A stretch of 64,000 bases of DNA from assembly GCA_002050275.1 (NCBI GenBank), contig MWTB01000016.1, forward strand, positions 53,048 through 117,047, given 5' to 3'. Of the stretch, positions 15,946 to 23,938 are shown one piece after another. The notes under the pieces are model-generated. The model did not search any database, was not told the origin of the DNA, and saw only the letters and a program-made list of their open reading frames with translations. This DNA is from Anaerolineae bacterium UTCFX1. GTDB lineage: Bacteria; Chloroflexota; Anaerolineae; Anaerolineales; Villigracilaceae. Numbering within the stretch: position 1 is the stretch's first letter; every line of letters starts with the position of its first letter. A program made the position numbers and the translations under genes.

Positions 15946-16551
15946 CTACGTCTCCGCTAGCCGGCGCAGAAGATCCTTCGCCTTTATCGCCGCCTTTGCT
16001 CGATGGCTGAGGCGATTTTTCTCGTCTATACTGAGTTCCGCCATCGTCCTACCCATCTCGGAGAGAAGGAAAATAGGATCGTAGCCAAATCCGCCGGCGC
16101 CGCGTTCTTCGGAAATTATCTCGCCTTCGCAAACGCCTTCAACAATTTGGAAGCAGGAACGCATGTCTGCGATTGCAATTGTGGCTTTAAAACGCGCCTT
16201 CCACGGACGAGAGAAGCGGCTAAGTTTGCCGATCAAGTATTTTCGTCGTTCAGGAGCGGAGAGTTTTGTGTCGTTGGTCGAGCCGTAGCGCGCGGAATAT
16301 AAACCGGGCTCGCCATGGAGCGCGTCCACTTCCAAACCGGAATCGTCGGCAAGAGAGAGCAAGCCGCTGGCTTGCGCGAAGGCGGAGGCTTTCTTCGACG
16401 CATTTTCAGCATAGGTCCGTCCATCTTCAACCACGTCGAGTTCGAGGCGGATATCCGCGGGCGTAACGAGTTGAACATTCAAATCTTTGAACAAGATTTG
16501 CAATTCGGCAATCTTATCTTTGTTGTTCGTGGCAAGCAGGAGAGAAAGCAT
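15946..16551 (-). CDS. rdgB: Non-canonical purine NTP pyrophosphatase (RdgB/HAM1)
   Basis: A 201-residue Ham1-family enzyme that hydrolyses dITP, ITP and XTP to monophosphates and so keeps deaminated purines out of nucleic acids. The N-terminal LLATNNKDKIAEL, the catalytic SLADDSGLEVDAL, and GEPGLYSARYG are all family motifs, and FGYDPIFL lies near the C-terminus. Length is normal. It lies 13 bases after the queG stop on the same strand and is probably co-transcribed with it. It converges with the histidine kinase gene four bases away. Confidence 0.95.
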   Translation of the reverse strand: MLSLLLATNNKDKIAELQILFKDLNVQLVTPADIRLELDVVEDGRTYAENASKKASAFAQASGLLSLADDSGLEVDALHGEPGLYSARYGSTNDTKLSAPERRKYLIGKLSRFSRPWKARFKATIAIADMRSCFQIVEGVCEGEIISEERGAGGFGYDPIFLLSEMGRTMAELSIDEKNRLSHRAKAAIKAKDLLRRLAET

Positions 16552-16564
16552 AAGAAATAAAAAG

Positions 16565-17626
16565 TTAATCGTACGTCGTCCGCTTTATTTTTTCTATCGC
16601 CCACTGCGCATGCTCGCGAACCAGCGGCTCGTCGTCGTTGAGCGCATTTTGCAAAATGGGAAGCGCGAGCGCGTCGCCAGCGTTGCCGAGAGCGACGGCG
16701 ACGTTTCGCAAGTAGCCGCGGCGCTTGGCGCGCGATACGGGAGTCCGTTTGAAGCGCTGGTTAAAAGCTTGCGGCGTGAGAGTCAGTTCGTCGGTCAGAG
16801 TCGGAAGCGGCTCCTCATTCGTTAGGGCAGGGTCGCCCTCAGGCGCGAATCGATTCCACGGGCAGACCATCTGGCAAATATCGCACCCAAAAACCCACTC
16901 TCCGATCTGGTCGCGCAGTTCGAGCGGGATATCCTCTTTGAGCTCGATAGTGAGATAAGAAATGCAACGGGTTGCATCAAGCGTGCGATCGGGCAGAATG
17001 CATTGGGTGGGGCAAGCGACAAGACAGCGTGTGCATGTGCCGCAGTGATCGGTATCGAGCGATGGATCGGGAGCGAGTTCGAGATCGAGGAGGATTTCTG
17101 AAAGGAAGAAATAGGAGCCGTGTTGCGGATGTATCAGGCAGGAATTTTTACCGATCCAGCCGAGACCTGCGCGTTGCGCAAGTTCGCGCTCAAGGATAGG
17201 ACCCGTATCGGTGTACCAACGATTCTTAATCGAACTTCCGACTTGTTCCTCAATGAATCGAACAAGTTCCGCCATGCGCCCAGGAAGAACGCTGTGATAA
17301 TCTTCGCCGCGCGCGTATGCAGAGACTCTGCCCGTTAATGCCTGCGTTTCAGGCGACGGGGGGTTATACGGGGTCGCCAAAACCAAAATAGATTTACATT
17401 CGGGAAGGATCTCAAGCGGATCGGCGCGTCGAACACGAGAACGTTCTGCGGCGAGATAATCCATATTGCCGTGACGCCCTTGCGCAAGCCAATGCTCAAA
17501 AACAGCATAGTTCGCAGGCGGCTCGGGAGTCGTTACGCCGGCGAGGATAAATCCTAACTGTTCGGATTTCTCGACTATTAATTCTTTTAAGTTTGTAGGC
17601 GCTGCCATCTTTTCCGCGGAAATCAT
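16565..17626 (-). CDS. queG: Epoxyqueuosine reductase QueG
   Basis: A 353-residue cobalamin-dependent iron-sulfur enzyme that makes the last step of queuosine synthesis in tRNA. The two 4Fe-4S clusters are visible in CGTCTRCLVACPTQCI and, later, CDICQMVCPW with neighbouring cysteines. AQRAGLGWIGKNSCLI is a strongly conserved family segment. The C-terminus (LALPILQNALNDDEPLVREH) is the usual HEAT-like repeat. The start could be the ATG at 17626 or the one at 17608 (MAAPTNL); no clear ribosome-binding site decides it. Between 17627 and 17823 only the promoter of the next plus-strand gene is seen. Confidence 0.95.
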   Translation of the reverse strand: MISAEKMAAPTNLKELIVEKSEQLGFILAGVTTPEPPANYAVFEHWLAQGRHGNMDYLAAERSRVRRADPLEILPECKSILVLATPYNPPSPETQALTGRVSAYARGEDYHSVLPGRMAELVRFIEEQVGSSIKNRWYTDTGPILERELAQRAGLGWIGKNSCLIHPQHGSYFFLSEILLDLELAPDPSLDTDHCGTCTRCLVACPTQCILPDRTLDATRCISYLTIELKEDIPLELRDQIGEWVFGCDICQMVCPWNRFAPEGDPALTNEEPLPTLTDELTLTPQAFNQRFKRTPVSRAKRRGYLRNVAVALGNAGDALALPILQNALNDDEPLVREHAQWAIEKIKRTTYD

Positions 17627-17811
17627 CGTTCTCTCTGAAGGAGTCTACAGGTCAACATAATTTCTACCTGCAAGTTTATTGTACCCGCTTACTTAACTTT
17701 GAGGTCGTTTACAAGAGCGGAGAGCGGCGAATGCTGCAGTTTTATAAAAGATTTCAGCGTCATTTTCCGCTCTCATTAGAGCGATACAACGATGCGATTC
17801 GTTCCCTACGG

Positions 17812-17817
17812 TATAAT
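17812..17817 (+). promoter_or_regulatory. -10 box giving a leaderless transcript
   Basis: TATAAT ends six bases before the ATG at 17824. A start site at the normal distance would fall on the start codon. Confidence 0.6.
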
Positions 17818-17823
17818 TAGCGC

Positions 17824-20136
17824 ATGCCCGGAAACGAAGACTTCTTCCAAAAAGCGATGAACGAAGGACATTCTGCCGCGTGGGATCAAGAGTGGAATAA
17901 AGCCGCCTCGGCGTATCGTAAAGCCCTGCAAGAAATGCCCGATCAGCCTAAGGCGCTCAACAGCCTCGGGTTGGCGTTATTCCAACTCGGCGAATTCGAC
18001 GAAGCAATAAACATATACAAACGCGCCGCTCAAATTTCGCTCCAAGACCCCGTACCGATGGAGAAATTGGCGCAACTGTTTGAACGTACCGGGCGTTTGA
18101 AAGAAGGCGTGGAAGCAGCCTCGTACGCCGCCGAACTCTTTCTCAATCAGCGCGACGTGGATAAAGCCATCGAAAATTGGGCGCGCATTATCACGCTTGA
18201 ACCTGAACATTTAACCGCACATTCGCGTCTCGCGCTCGCCTACGAGCGGCTCGGTCGCAAACCGCAGGCGGTTGCAGAATATATTAATGTAGCCAGCTTG
18301 GTGCAACGCACAGGCGATCTTCAGAAAACCGACAGCATTATTCAGCGGGCGCTGCAAATTCATCCTGAAAGCGCAGAAGCGAAACAAGCACAAACGCTTT
18401 TACGCGCAGGGCAACTGCTGCCCAAGCCTTTAAGACCTAAAGGCGGAACGGGCCCCATCGCCATGGCGCAGATCAAGCGACTGGACTCGGGAAAAAAGGA
18501 ATCCGATTCGGGTCTCGACCCGATCGCCGAAGCGCGACAGAGCGCGCTGACTCAGTTGGCGGAACTCCTCTTCGAATACACTAGCGACGACAATACAACG
18601 CAACAGCGGCGCGGATTTCAAGCTCTGGTACACGGCGCTGGGCAGCTCATGCTGAACCAGCCCGACCAAACCAAAGCGGTTTTACACATCGGTCAAGCGA
18701 TTGACGCACAAACCAAAGGCAACGACGCGCAAGCCGCCAACGAACTCGAACACGCCCTCGAAGCCCGCTTCGATCATCCCGCATTACATTTTGATCTGGG
18801 TTTAATCCGCGCGGCGGAGAATCGCTACGAATCGGCGCTGCGGCAATTACAACACACCATTAAACATAATAGTTTCGCGCTAGGGGCGCGTCTGCTGATG
18901 GGGCAAGTCAACCAAAAGATGGGACGACTCGCCCCCGCATCCATCGAATACTTGGAAGCGCTGAAGATCGCGGATGCCGCCGTCGCACCATCTGAATATA
19001 CGGACGAGATTCGGCAGATGTATGAACCGCTTATCGAAGCGCAAGCCTCTGTCACAGACGACGCTGAACTGAAGCGCCTGTGCGACAACATCAATACGAT
19101 GCTAATGCGCCCGCACTGGCGAGATCACCTCTACAAAGCGCGCGAAGAAATGCAACGTTCGCAAGAAAACGATCTGCCCATGCCGTTGGCAGAAATGATC
19201 ATGCAGGCGCAGTCCAGCGCTGCTCTCGACGCCATCCATCGCGTGCACCAACTGGCGCGCGCCGGGCAACTTCGCACAGCCATGGAAGAAGCCTATTACG
19301 CATTATCTTCCGCCCCCACTTATCTTCCGCTCCATATCTTAATGGGCGATCTACTGGTTCGCGAGAACCACCAGCCGGAAGCCATCGCGAAATTCACTGC
19401 CATCGCGCAAGCCTATAATGCGCGCGGCGATACGGCGCAATCTTCAAAAATCTTACGACGCATAACGCAACTGGCGCCCATGGACACCTCGGCGCGCAAA
19501 CAATTAATTGACCAGCTCATTCTACGCGGAGAGACAGACAGCGCGATCCGTGAATATATCGAACTCGCCGATATTTTCCGCCGGCTTGCCGACCTCGCGC
19601 TGGCGCGCAAAACCTATGCCACCGCGCTGCGGCTCGCCCAACAATCTAACGCTGACCGCGCCTGGAGCATCAATTTGCTGCAGAACATGGCGGATATTGA
19701 TATGCAGCGACTGGACTGGAAACAAGCCATTCGCGTCTACGAACAGATCCGCACGTTGCGTCCTGACGATGAAGATATCCGCAGAAATCTCATTGACCTC
19801 AATTTAAAATTAGGTCAGCCCGCGCAGGCAAACGTCGAAGTCGAAAGTTATCTCTCGCACTTGCAATCGAGCAATCGCGGCGCGCAAGCGATCGCCTTCC
19901 TCGAAGGGTTGCTCGCAGATCGTCCCGATGAATCCGTCCTCAAACGCGCGCTGGCGAACGCCTATCAACACGCCGGGCGCATCGAAGACGCCGTGTTGCA
20001 ACTCGATAACCTCGCTGACACGCTGTTGACCCAGCAAAAAAAGGAAGAGGCCATGGTGGTCATCAATCAAATCCTCTTGCTCAATCCGCCCAACGCGGAA
20101 CAATATCGCCAGTTGCTGCAGCAAATTCAACTGTGA
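17824..20136 (+). CDS. Large TPR-repeat protein
   Basis: A 770-residue protein made almost entirely of tetratricopeptide repeats. The first block covers about 10-190 (ALNSLGLALFQLGEFDEAI is a clear unit), a Lys/Ser-rich linker follows near 205-235, and more repeats run to the end. There is no signal peptide or membrane segment, so it should be a cytoplasmic scaffold. The partner is unknown. It is monocistronic, with a -10 box immediately upstream and a hairpin terminator immediately after the stop. Confidence 0.8.
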   Translation: MPGNEDFFQKAMNEGHSAAWDQEWNKAASAYRKALQEMPDQPKALNSLGLALFQLGEFDEAINIYKRAAQISLQDPVPMEKLAQLFERTGRLKEGVEAASYAAELFLNQRDVDKAIENWARIITLEPEHLTAHSRLALAYERLGRKPQAVAEYINVASLVQRTGDLQKTDSIIQRALQIHPESAEAKQAQTLLRAGQLLPKPLRPKGGTGPIAMAQIKRLDSGKKESDSGLDPIAEARQSALTQLAELLFEYTSDDNTTQQRRGFQALVHGAGQLMLNQPDQTKAVLHIGQAIDAQTKGNDAQAANELEHALEARFDHPALHFDLGLIRAAENRYESALRQLQHTIKHNSFALGARLLMGQVNQKMGRLAPASIEYLEALKIADAAVAPSEYTDEIRQMYEPLIEAQASVTDDAELKRLCDNINTMLMRPHWRDHLYKAREEMQRSQENDLPMPLAEMIMQAQSSAALDAIHRVHQLARAGQLRTAMEEAYYALSSAPTYLPLHILMGDLLVRENHQPEAIAKFTAIAQAYNARGDTAQSSKILRRITQLAPMDTSARKQLIDQLILRGETDSAIREYIELADIFRRLADLALARKTYATALRLAQQSNADRAWSINLLQNMADIDMQRLDWKQAIRVYEQIRTLRPDDEDIRRNLIDLNLKLGQPAQANVEVESYLSHLQSSNRGAQAIAFLEGLLADRPDESVLKRALANAYQHAGRIEDAVLQLDNLADTLLTQQKKEEAMVVINQILLLNPPNAEQYRQLLQQIQL

Positions 20137-20162
20137 AAAGACCCGCCGCATGGCGGATCTTT
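20137..20162 (+). terminator. Intrinsic terminator after the TPR gene
   Basis: AAAGA-C-CCGCC, loop GCAT, GGCGG-A-TCTTT, followed by a T-rich stretch. One C/A mismatch interrupts the stem. Confidence 0.65.
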
Positions 20163-20232
20163 CCATTTCTTTCCCTAATTCCACGCCCTTTGAGAGTGTC
20201 GCTCCTCTTATCAACCTCTTACACGCCAATGC

Positions 20233-20238
20233 TATAAT
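20233..20238 (+). promoter_or_regulatory. -10 box before ctaA
   Basis: TATAAT in GCTATAATCTCG, 34 bases before the chosen start. The leader carries a TTGGAG ribosome-binding site. No convincing -35 hexamer. Confidence 0.5.
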
Positions 20239-20272
20239 CTCGTTAAATTTCAACTTTGGAGTATTTCACTAT

Positions 20273-21307
20273 ATGCCTCAAACCCAAAACCGCGCCGTGA
20301 TGAAATGGTTATTCATCTTCGCGTCTATCGTGGCGTTCCTCATTGTCTTTGGCGGATTTGTCCGCCTCACCCGTTCGGGTCTCTCGATCGTGGAATGGAA
20401 TCCTATCAGCGGCAGCGTTCCCCCGCTCAGTCACTCCGCCTGGCAGGAAGAATTCGCAAAGTACCAAAAGACCCCCGAATTCCTAAAAATTAATTTCAAC
20501 ATGGACTTAAGCGAATATCAATACATTTTTTGGATCGAGTGGATTCACCGCTTTCTCGCGCGCTTGATCGGTCTCTTTTACGCCATCCCAGTATTCTATT
20601 TTCTATTTAAGAAAACCATCCCGTGGAAGGAGTTTGGCATATATTTCACGATGGGAATGCTTTTCATTGCGCAGGCGTTCGCAGGCTGGATCATGGTCGC
20701 CAGCGGTCTAGTGGACCGACCAGCGGTCAGCCATTTCAACCTAACCATTCACCTTCTGCTTGCGCTCACGTTGCTCAGCCTCGCGCTATGGACGGCGTTC
20801 GGTCATAAATACGGTTTTGCGCCCGCCAATAAAAAAGTGCGCTGGTCGCCGGCTTCTAAATTCGCGCTTGTTTACTTCGTCTTGTTGGTTGTACAGATCT
20901 CCTATGGCGGCATGACCGCCGGGCTCAAAGCGGGTCATGTATCGGATTCCTGGCCCCTCATGTTCGGGAAACTCATTCCGCCCAACCTGTTCAACTCATT
21001 CATAAACATCTTCGAAACGCCACAGACTATCGTTTTCATCCACCGTTGGTTCGCTTGGCTGGTCTTGTTCGCCGCCGCAGGCGTCTTCGTCGCCGCTCGC
21101 AAACAGAAGTATTTCAGCGACATAAAAAGCGGACTCTATTGGCTGCTTGGCGCGGTCGCCATACAGATTATGCTCGGCATTTTTACGATCCTTTCGTTCG
21201 TACATATCGCTCTCGCTCTGCTCCATCAAGCCACCGCCATCGGGTTGCTCGCGCTGGGCGTCTATTTCATCCAACGTTTACGCCTACTAGACTCAAAGGA
21301 AATATAA
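20273..21307 (+). CDS. ctaA: Heme A synthase (CtaA/Cox15)
   Basis: A 344-residue, eight-segment membrane protein that oxidises heme O to heme A for terminal oxidases. Family motifs include GGFVRLTRSGLSIVEWNP, EWIHRFLARLIG, NLTIHLLLALTLL, HRWFAWLVLF and LLHQATAIGLL, which contain the four conserved His that bind heme. I placed the start at 20273 behind TTGGAG; the open frame from 20150 would include the terminator and promoter. The gene implies that the heme-copper enzyme 6 kb away uses heme A, although no heme O synthase (CtaB) is seen here. A small membrane protein follows one base after the stop. Confidence 0.9.
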   Translation: MPQTQNRAVMKWLFIFASIVAFLIVFGGFVRLTRSGLSIVEWNPISGSVPPLSHSAWQEEFAKYQKTPEFLKINFNMDLSEYQYIFWIEWIHRFLARLIGLFYAIPVFYFLFKKTIPWKEFGIYFTMGMLFIAQAFAGWIMVASGLVDRPAVSHFNLTIHLLLALTLLSLALWTAFGHKYGFAPANKKVRWSPASKFALVYFVLLVVQISYGGMTAGLKAGHVSDSWPLMFGKLIPPNLFNSFINIFETPQTIVFIHRWFAWLVLFAAAGVFVAARKQKYFSDIKSGLYWLLGAVAIQIMLGIFTILSFVHIALALLHQATAIGLLALGVYFIQRLRLLDSKEI

Positions 21308-21308
21308 T

Positions 21309-21788
21309 ATGAAAAAACTAATTTGGATCATCGCCGCATTACTGCTTACACTTCCTTCGCTGGCGGCGCGCGCCAACGGAGAGTTCACTTACGTCACCGT
21401 GCGCGGACCTGGCGTCGTAGGCGAGTTAACCGTCAGCAACCCAATCCTGACGCAAGAATTCTTCGCCTTTGCCGACTTCTCGCAAGAATCTGTCACCGCT
21501 CCCGCCGATGCGGGCGACGGCTTCATCGTCACGCGCACTTATGTAATAGAAGGCAAAGAGCAACCGTTCGATCAACTGCAATATTATCCCTACACCGGCT
21601 TCGTCTACTATATCGGCATGGCAGATGGAACATCTGAATATGCGGGGAAATGGTACGCCGCAAACCCATCGGCGAAGGAACCGTTTTTGCATGCATTGAA
21701 AGAACAAGCCAAGCTGACGTGGTATCCAGCGATCATCATGATTATCCTGCTCGTCATATTTTTCTTTGCGTATCGGAAAAAGGCTTAA
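21309..21788 (+). CDS. Exported membrane-anchored protein of unknown function
   Basis: A 159-residue protein with an N-terminal signal peptide (cleavage likely after ARA or RAN near residue 23), about 110 residues outside the membrane and a C-terminal membrane anchor (WYPAIIMIILLVIFFFAY) followed by RKKA. I do not recognise the outer domain; it is rich in Thr, Tyr and Gly and has no Cys or heme motif. It begins one base after ctaA, so it belongs to the same transcript and may help in oxidase assembly or heme delivery, which is inference. A strong bidirectional terminator follows. Confidence 0.75.
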   Translation: MKKLIWIIAALLLTLPSLAARANGEFTYVTVRGPGVVGELTVSNPILTQEFFAFADFSQESVTAPADAGDGFIVTRTYVIEGKEQPFDQLQYYPYTGFVYYIGMADGTSEYAGKWYAANPSAKEPFLHALKEQAKLTWYPAIIMIILLVIFFFAYRKKA

Positions 21789-21792
21789 AGCG

Positions 21793-21838
21793 CGACGCCC
21801 CAAAATCAAAGTTCCGATTTTGGGGCGTCGTTTTGTTT
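21793..21838. terminator. Strong bidirectional terminator
   Basis: CGACGCCCCAAAATC and GATTTTGGGGCGTCG form a 15-bp perfect stem around an AAAGTTC-type loop, followed by TTTTGTTT. It separates the convergent ctaA and cytochrome b transcripts. Confidence 0.9.
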
Positions 21839-21845
21839 GAAAGCG

Positions 21846-23906
21846 TTATCGCACTGTAAACGTATCCGTATCCTCGTTATACGAAAACAGATTGATCTTC
21901 CCCTTCTCAAAATTCACTTCGCCTGAAAACGCCGAACGGAAATCGTCCGAATCGTCTTTGATGAATATTTCGACGGCATGAACGCCAGCTTTCACTTCCA
22001 TAAATTCCAGCGCCACAATGCGCCCATTGCCGCTTAAGCCTTGAGGCTTGAAGACGTCGTCAAAAACGGTCTCGCCGTCAATCAGCACGCGTACGCTCAT
22101 CGGATAATGTTTACCGCCAAAGATCTTCTCGGGGTCGGCGCCTTCAGGCAATGTGATGCCGCTTGGAAGGTCAGAAAGCGAAATCTTGCCTTTCGCATCC
22201 ACAGCGATACGCAACGCCGACTCGTCCGCCGCCGCCATACCCGCAGGGATGTCTAGCGGCAACGCTAGCGCAAACAGACCCAACAGCGCGACTGTGCCGA
22301 TCAGCGCGCTGATCAACGTCGGAACAAGCTTATTGCGATCCTTTACCTTTGGCAAGACAGGGGTTTTCTTATTCTTCTGGCCCTCGTCGGTGTGCAATTC
22401 GTCAAGCAGTTTTTCGACCGGCTTCATGTCGGTCGGGGTGACCTCAAGCCAATGTAGATTCGGCTGCACCAACGCAGGACGGCTATGCAAGCGGTTCAAA
22501 ATCGAGAGCGAATCTTCGCGATAGATATTGTCGTAGAACGGCGAAGACAACAAGATAATATCTCGCACGCCCGCGTTCTCAAGGTTCTTGATCCAATCAA
22601 TGTTAACTGCGCCAACGCTTGGCAACACGGCGGTGATCACGCGCGCATTGCCGTTTTCCTTCCATTCCGCTTCGCCGACAGCGGCTCTATCTTCATTAAC
22701 GCGCAATTTCTCAGGCAAGCCGCCCAGCGTCTGCATACGTTGGCTGGTAAACAACACGGTCACGGGGCGCCCTTCTCTCATCTCCCGTTTAGCGGCGCCG
22801 AGGACTACGCCAAAGACCTGTTCGGCGTGATAGCCGCCGTCTAAATGCAACGCGTCTGTTGGACAAGCGCCGACACAAATTCCGCACCCGGTGCATTGCG
22901 CCGGGTTGACGATCGCAAGTTTCGGGTAGCCCGAATCATCCTCGCGAGGAACCATACGAATCGCGTCGTACGGGCAATCCACATAGCATAGCGAACAACC
23001 GATACATTTATCATCCGTCACCACCGCAGGGCCGTCGTCGCGCCCAGGAGCCAGCCACGGAAGGAGGAATAAACTTCCAACGGCGAGAATCGCCAAGCCC
23101 CAAAAGATAACGTTGCCCCACATATCCGCCAAAGGCAGAAGCACAAGGTATAAACTATCCACAGGCACGGAGGATACCATTGTGCCAAGATCGGCAGGCA
23201 TATAAGACATGGCGGGTTTAATCAGCGAAAGAATGACCAAACCGACCAACGCTTGCGCCGCCGCCCAGCGGGGAGTCCACCAACGGGCGCGTGAAAGGCG
23301 CAGATTGTGAATATTGATCGCAAAAAAGACGATCAACGGAATAAACAGGTGCAAGAACAAAATAATGACAAAGTTTGAGAATGTACGCGAAGCAAGGTCG
23401 GTTGAAACGTACGTCAAACCGGAAGAGCCAGCGAGCGTCTGCATCATGAACTCGGTCATCCACTGCGCGCGCTGATCCCAGATCATCCAATAGCCGAATG
23501 TGCCGGTCAGCCAAACCATCGCCAACATGATCCAGCCGCTTGTCCACGCCACCCAACGTTGACCCCAAAAACGGTCGCCAAAAAGCATGCGAACCAAGTG
23601 CAAGAGGATGAGAATGATCATCGCGTCCGAAGCGTAACGGTGGACGCTGCGAATCAACGAGCCGTACCATGTGGAGCTGATCTTCTCCACAGTCTCATAA
23701 GCAACTTCCGCGCCGGGGCGATAAATGAGAGTCAGATAGGTTCCGGTCGCGATCAACACCACCAACATGAAAATCGTGAGCGTGCCGAGATGATGAAGTG
23801 GATTGAAATCGGATTTCGCGAAACGATTGATCGCGCCTTCCACAGAAATCCAAGCTTTCTCAAGAGCGCGCAGAAAGCGCCGTTGGGTATACAGTTTTTT
23901 GGTCAT
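21846..23906 (-). CDS. Cytochrome b / 2x[4Fe-4S] ferredoxin fusion protein
   Basis: A 686-residue fusion. Residues about 40-285 form a cytochrome b N-terminal domain with both bis-His pairs in HX13H spacing (His89/His103 and His186/His200). Residues 301-311 (CIGCSLCYVDCP) and 338-348 (CTGCGICVGACP) are two 4Fe-4S motifs. A following soluble part (about 375-465, with ILLSSPFYDNIYREDS) resembles the MvhD/FlpD electron-transfer subunit of hydrogenases but lacks its cysteines. A membrane segment near 510-535 precedes a C-terminal beta-rich domain of about 140 residues. It would move electrons between the quinone pool and an iron-sulfur partner. There is no Rieske protein nearby. It ends the minus-strand operon with the copper ATPase. 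Confidence 0.75.
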   Translation of the reverse strand: MTKKLYTQRRFLRALEKAWISVEGAINRFAKSDFNPLHHLGTLTIFMLVVLIATGTYLTLIYRPGAEVAYETVEKISSTWYGSLIRSVHRYASDAMIILILLHLVRMLFGDRFWGQRWVAWTSGWIMLAMVWLTGTFGYWMIWDQRAQWMTEFMMQTLAGSSGLTYVSTDLASRTFSNFVIILFLHLFIPLIVFFAINIHNLRLSRARWWTPRWAAAQALVGLVILSLIKPAMSYMPADLGTMVSSVPVDSLYLVLLPLADMWGNVIFWGLAILAVGSLFLLPWLAPGRDDGPAVVTDDKCIGCSLCYVDCPYDAIRMVPREDDSGYPKLAIVNPAQCTGCGICVGACPTDALHLDGGYHAEQVFGVVLGAAKREMREGRPVTVLFTSQRMQTLGGLPEKLRVNEDRAAVGEAEWKENGNARVITAVLPSVGAVNIDWIKNLENAGVRDIILLSSPFYDNIYREDSLSILNRLHSRPALVQPNLHWLEVTPTDMKPVEKLLDELHTDEGQKNKKTPVLPKVKDRNKLVPTLISALIGTVALLGLFALALPLDIPAGMAAADESALRIAVDAKGKISLSDLPSGITLPEGADPEKIFGGKHYPMSVRVLIDGETVFDDVFKPQGLSGNGRIVALEFMEVKAGVHAVEIFIKDDSDDFRSAFSGEVNFEKGKINLFSYNEDTDTFTVR

Positions 23907-23938
23907 TGGTTCCTTATCGTCCTAAAACGGTTTAAGAT

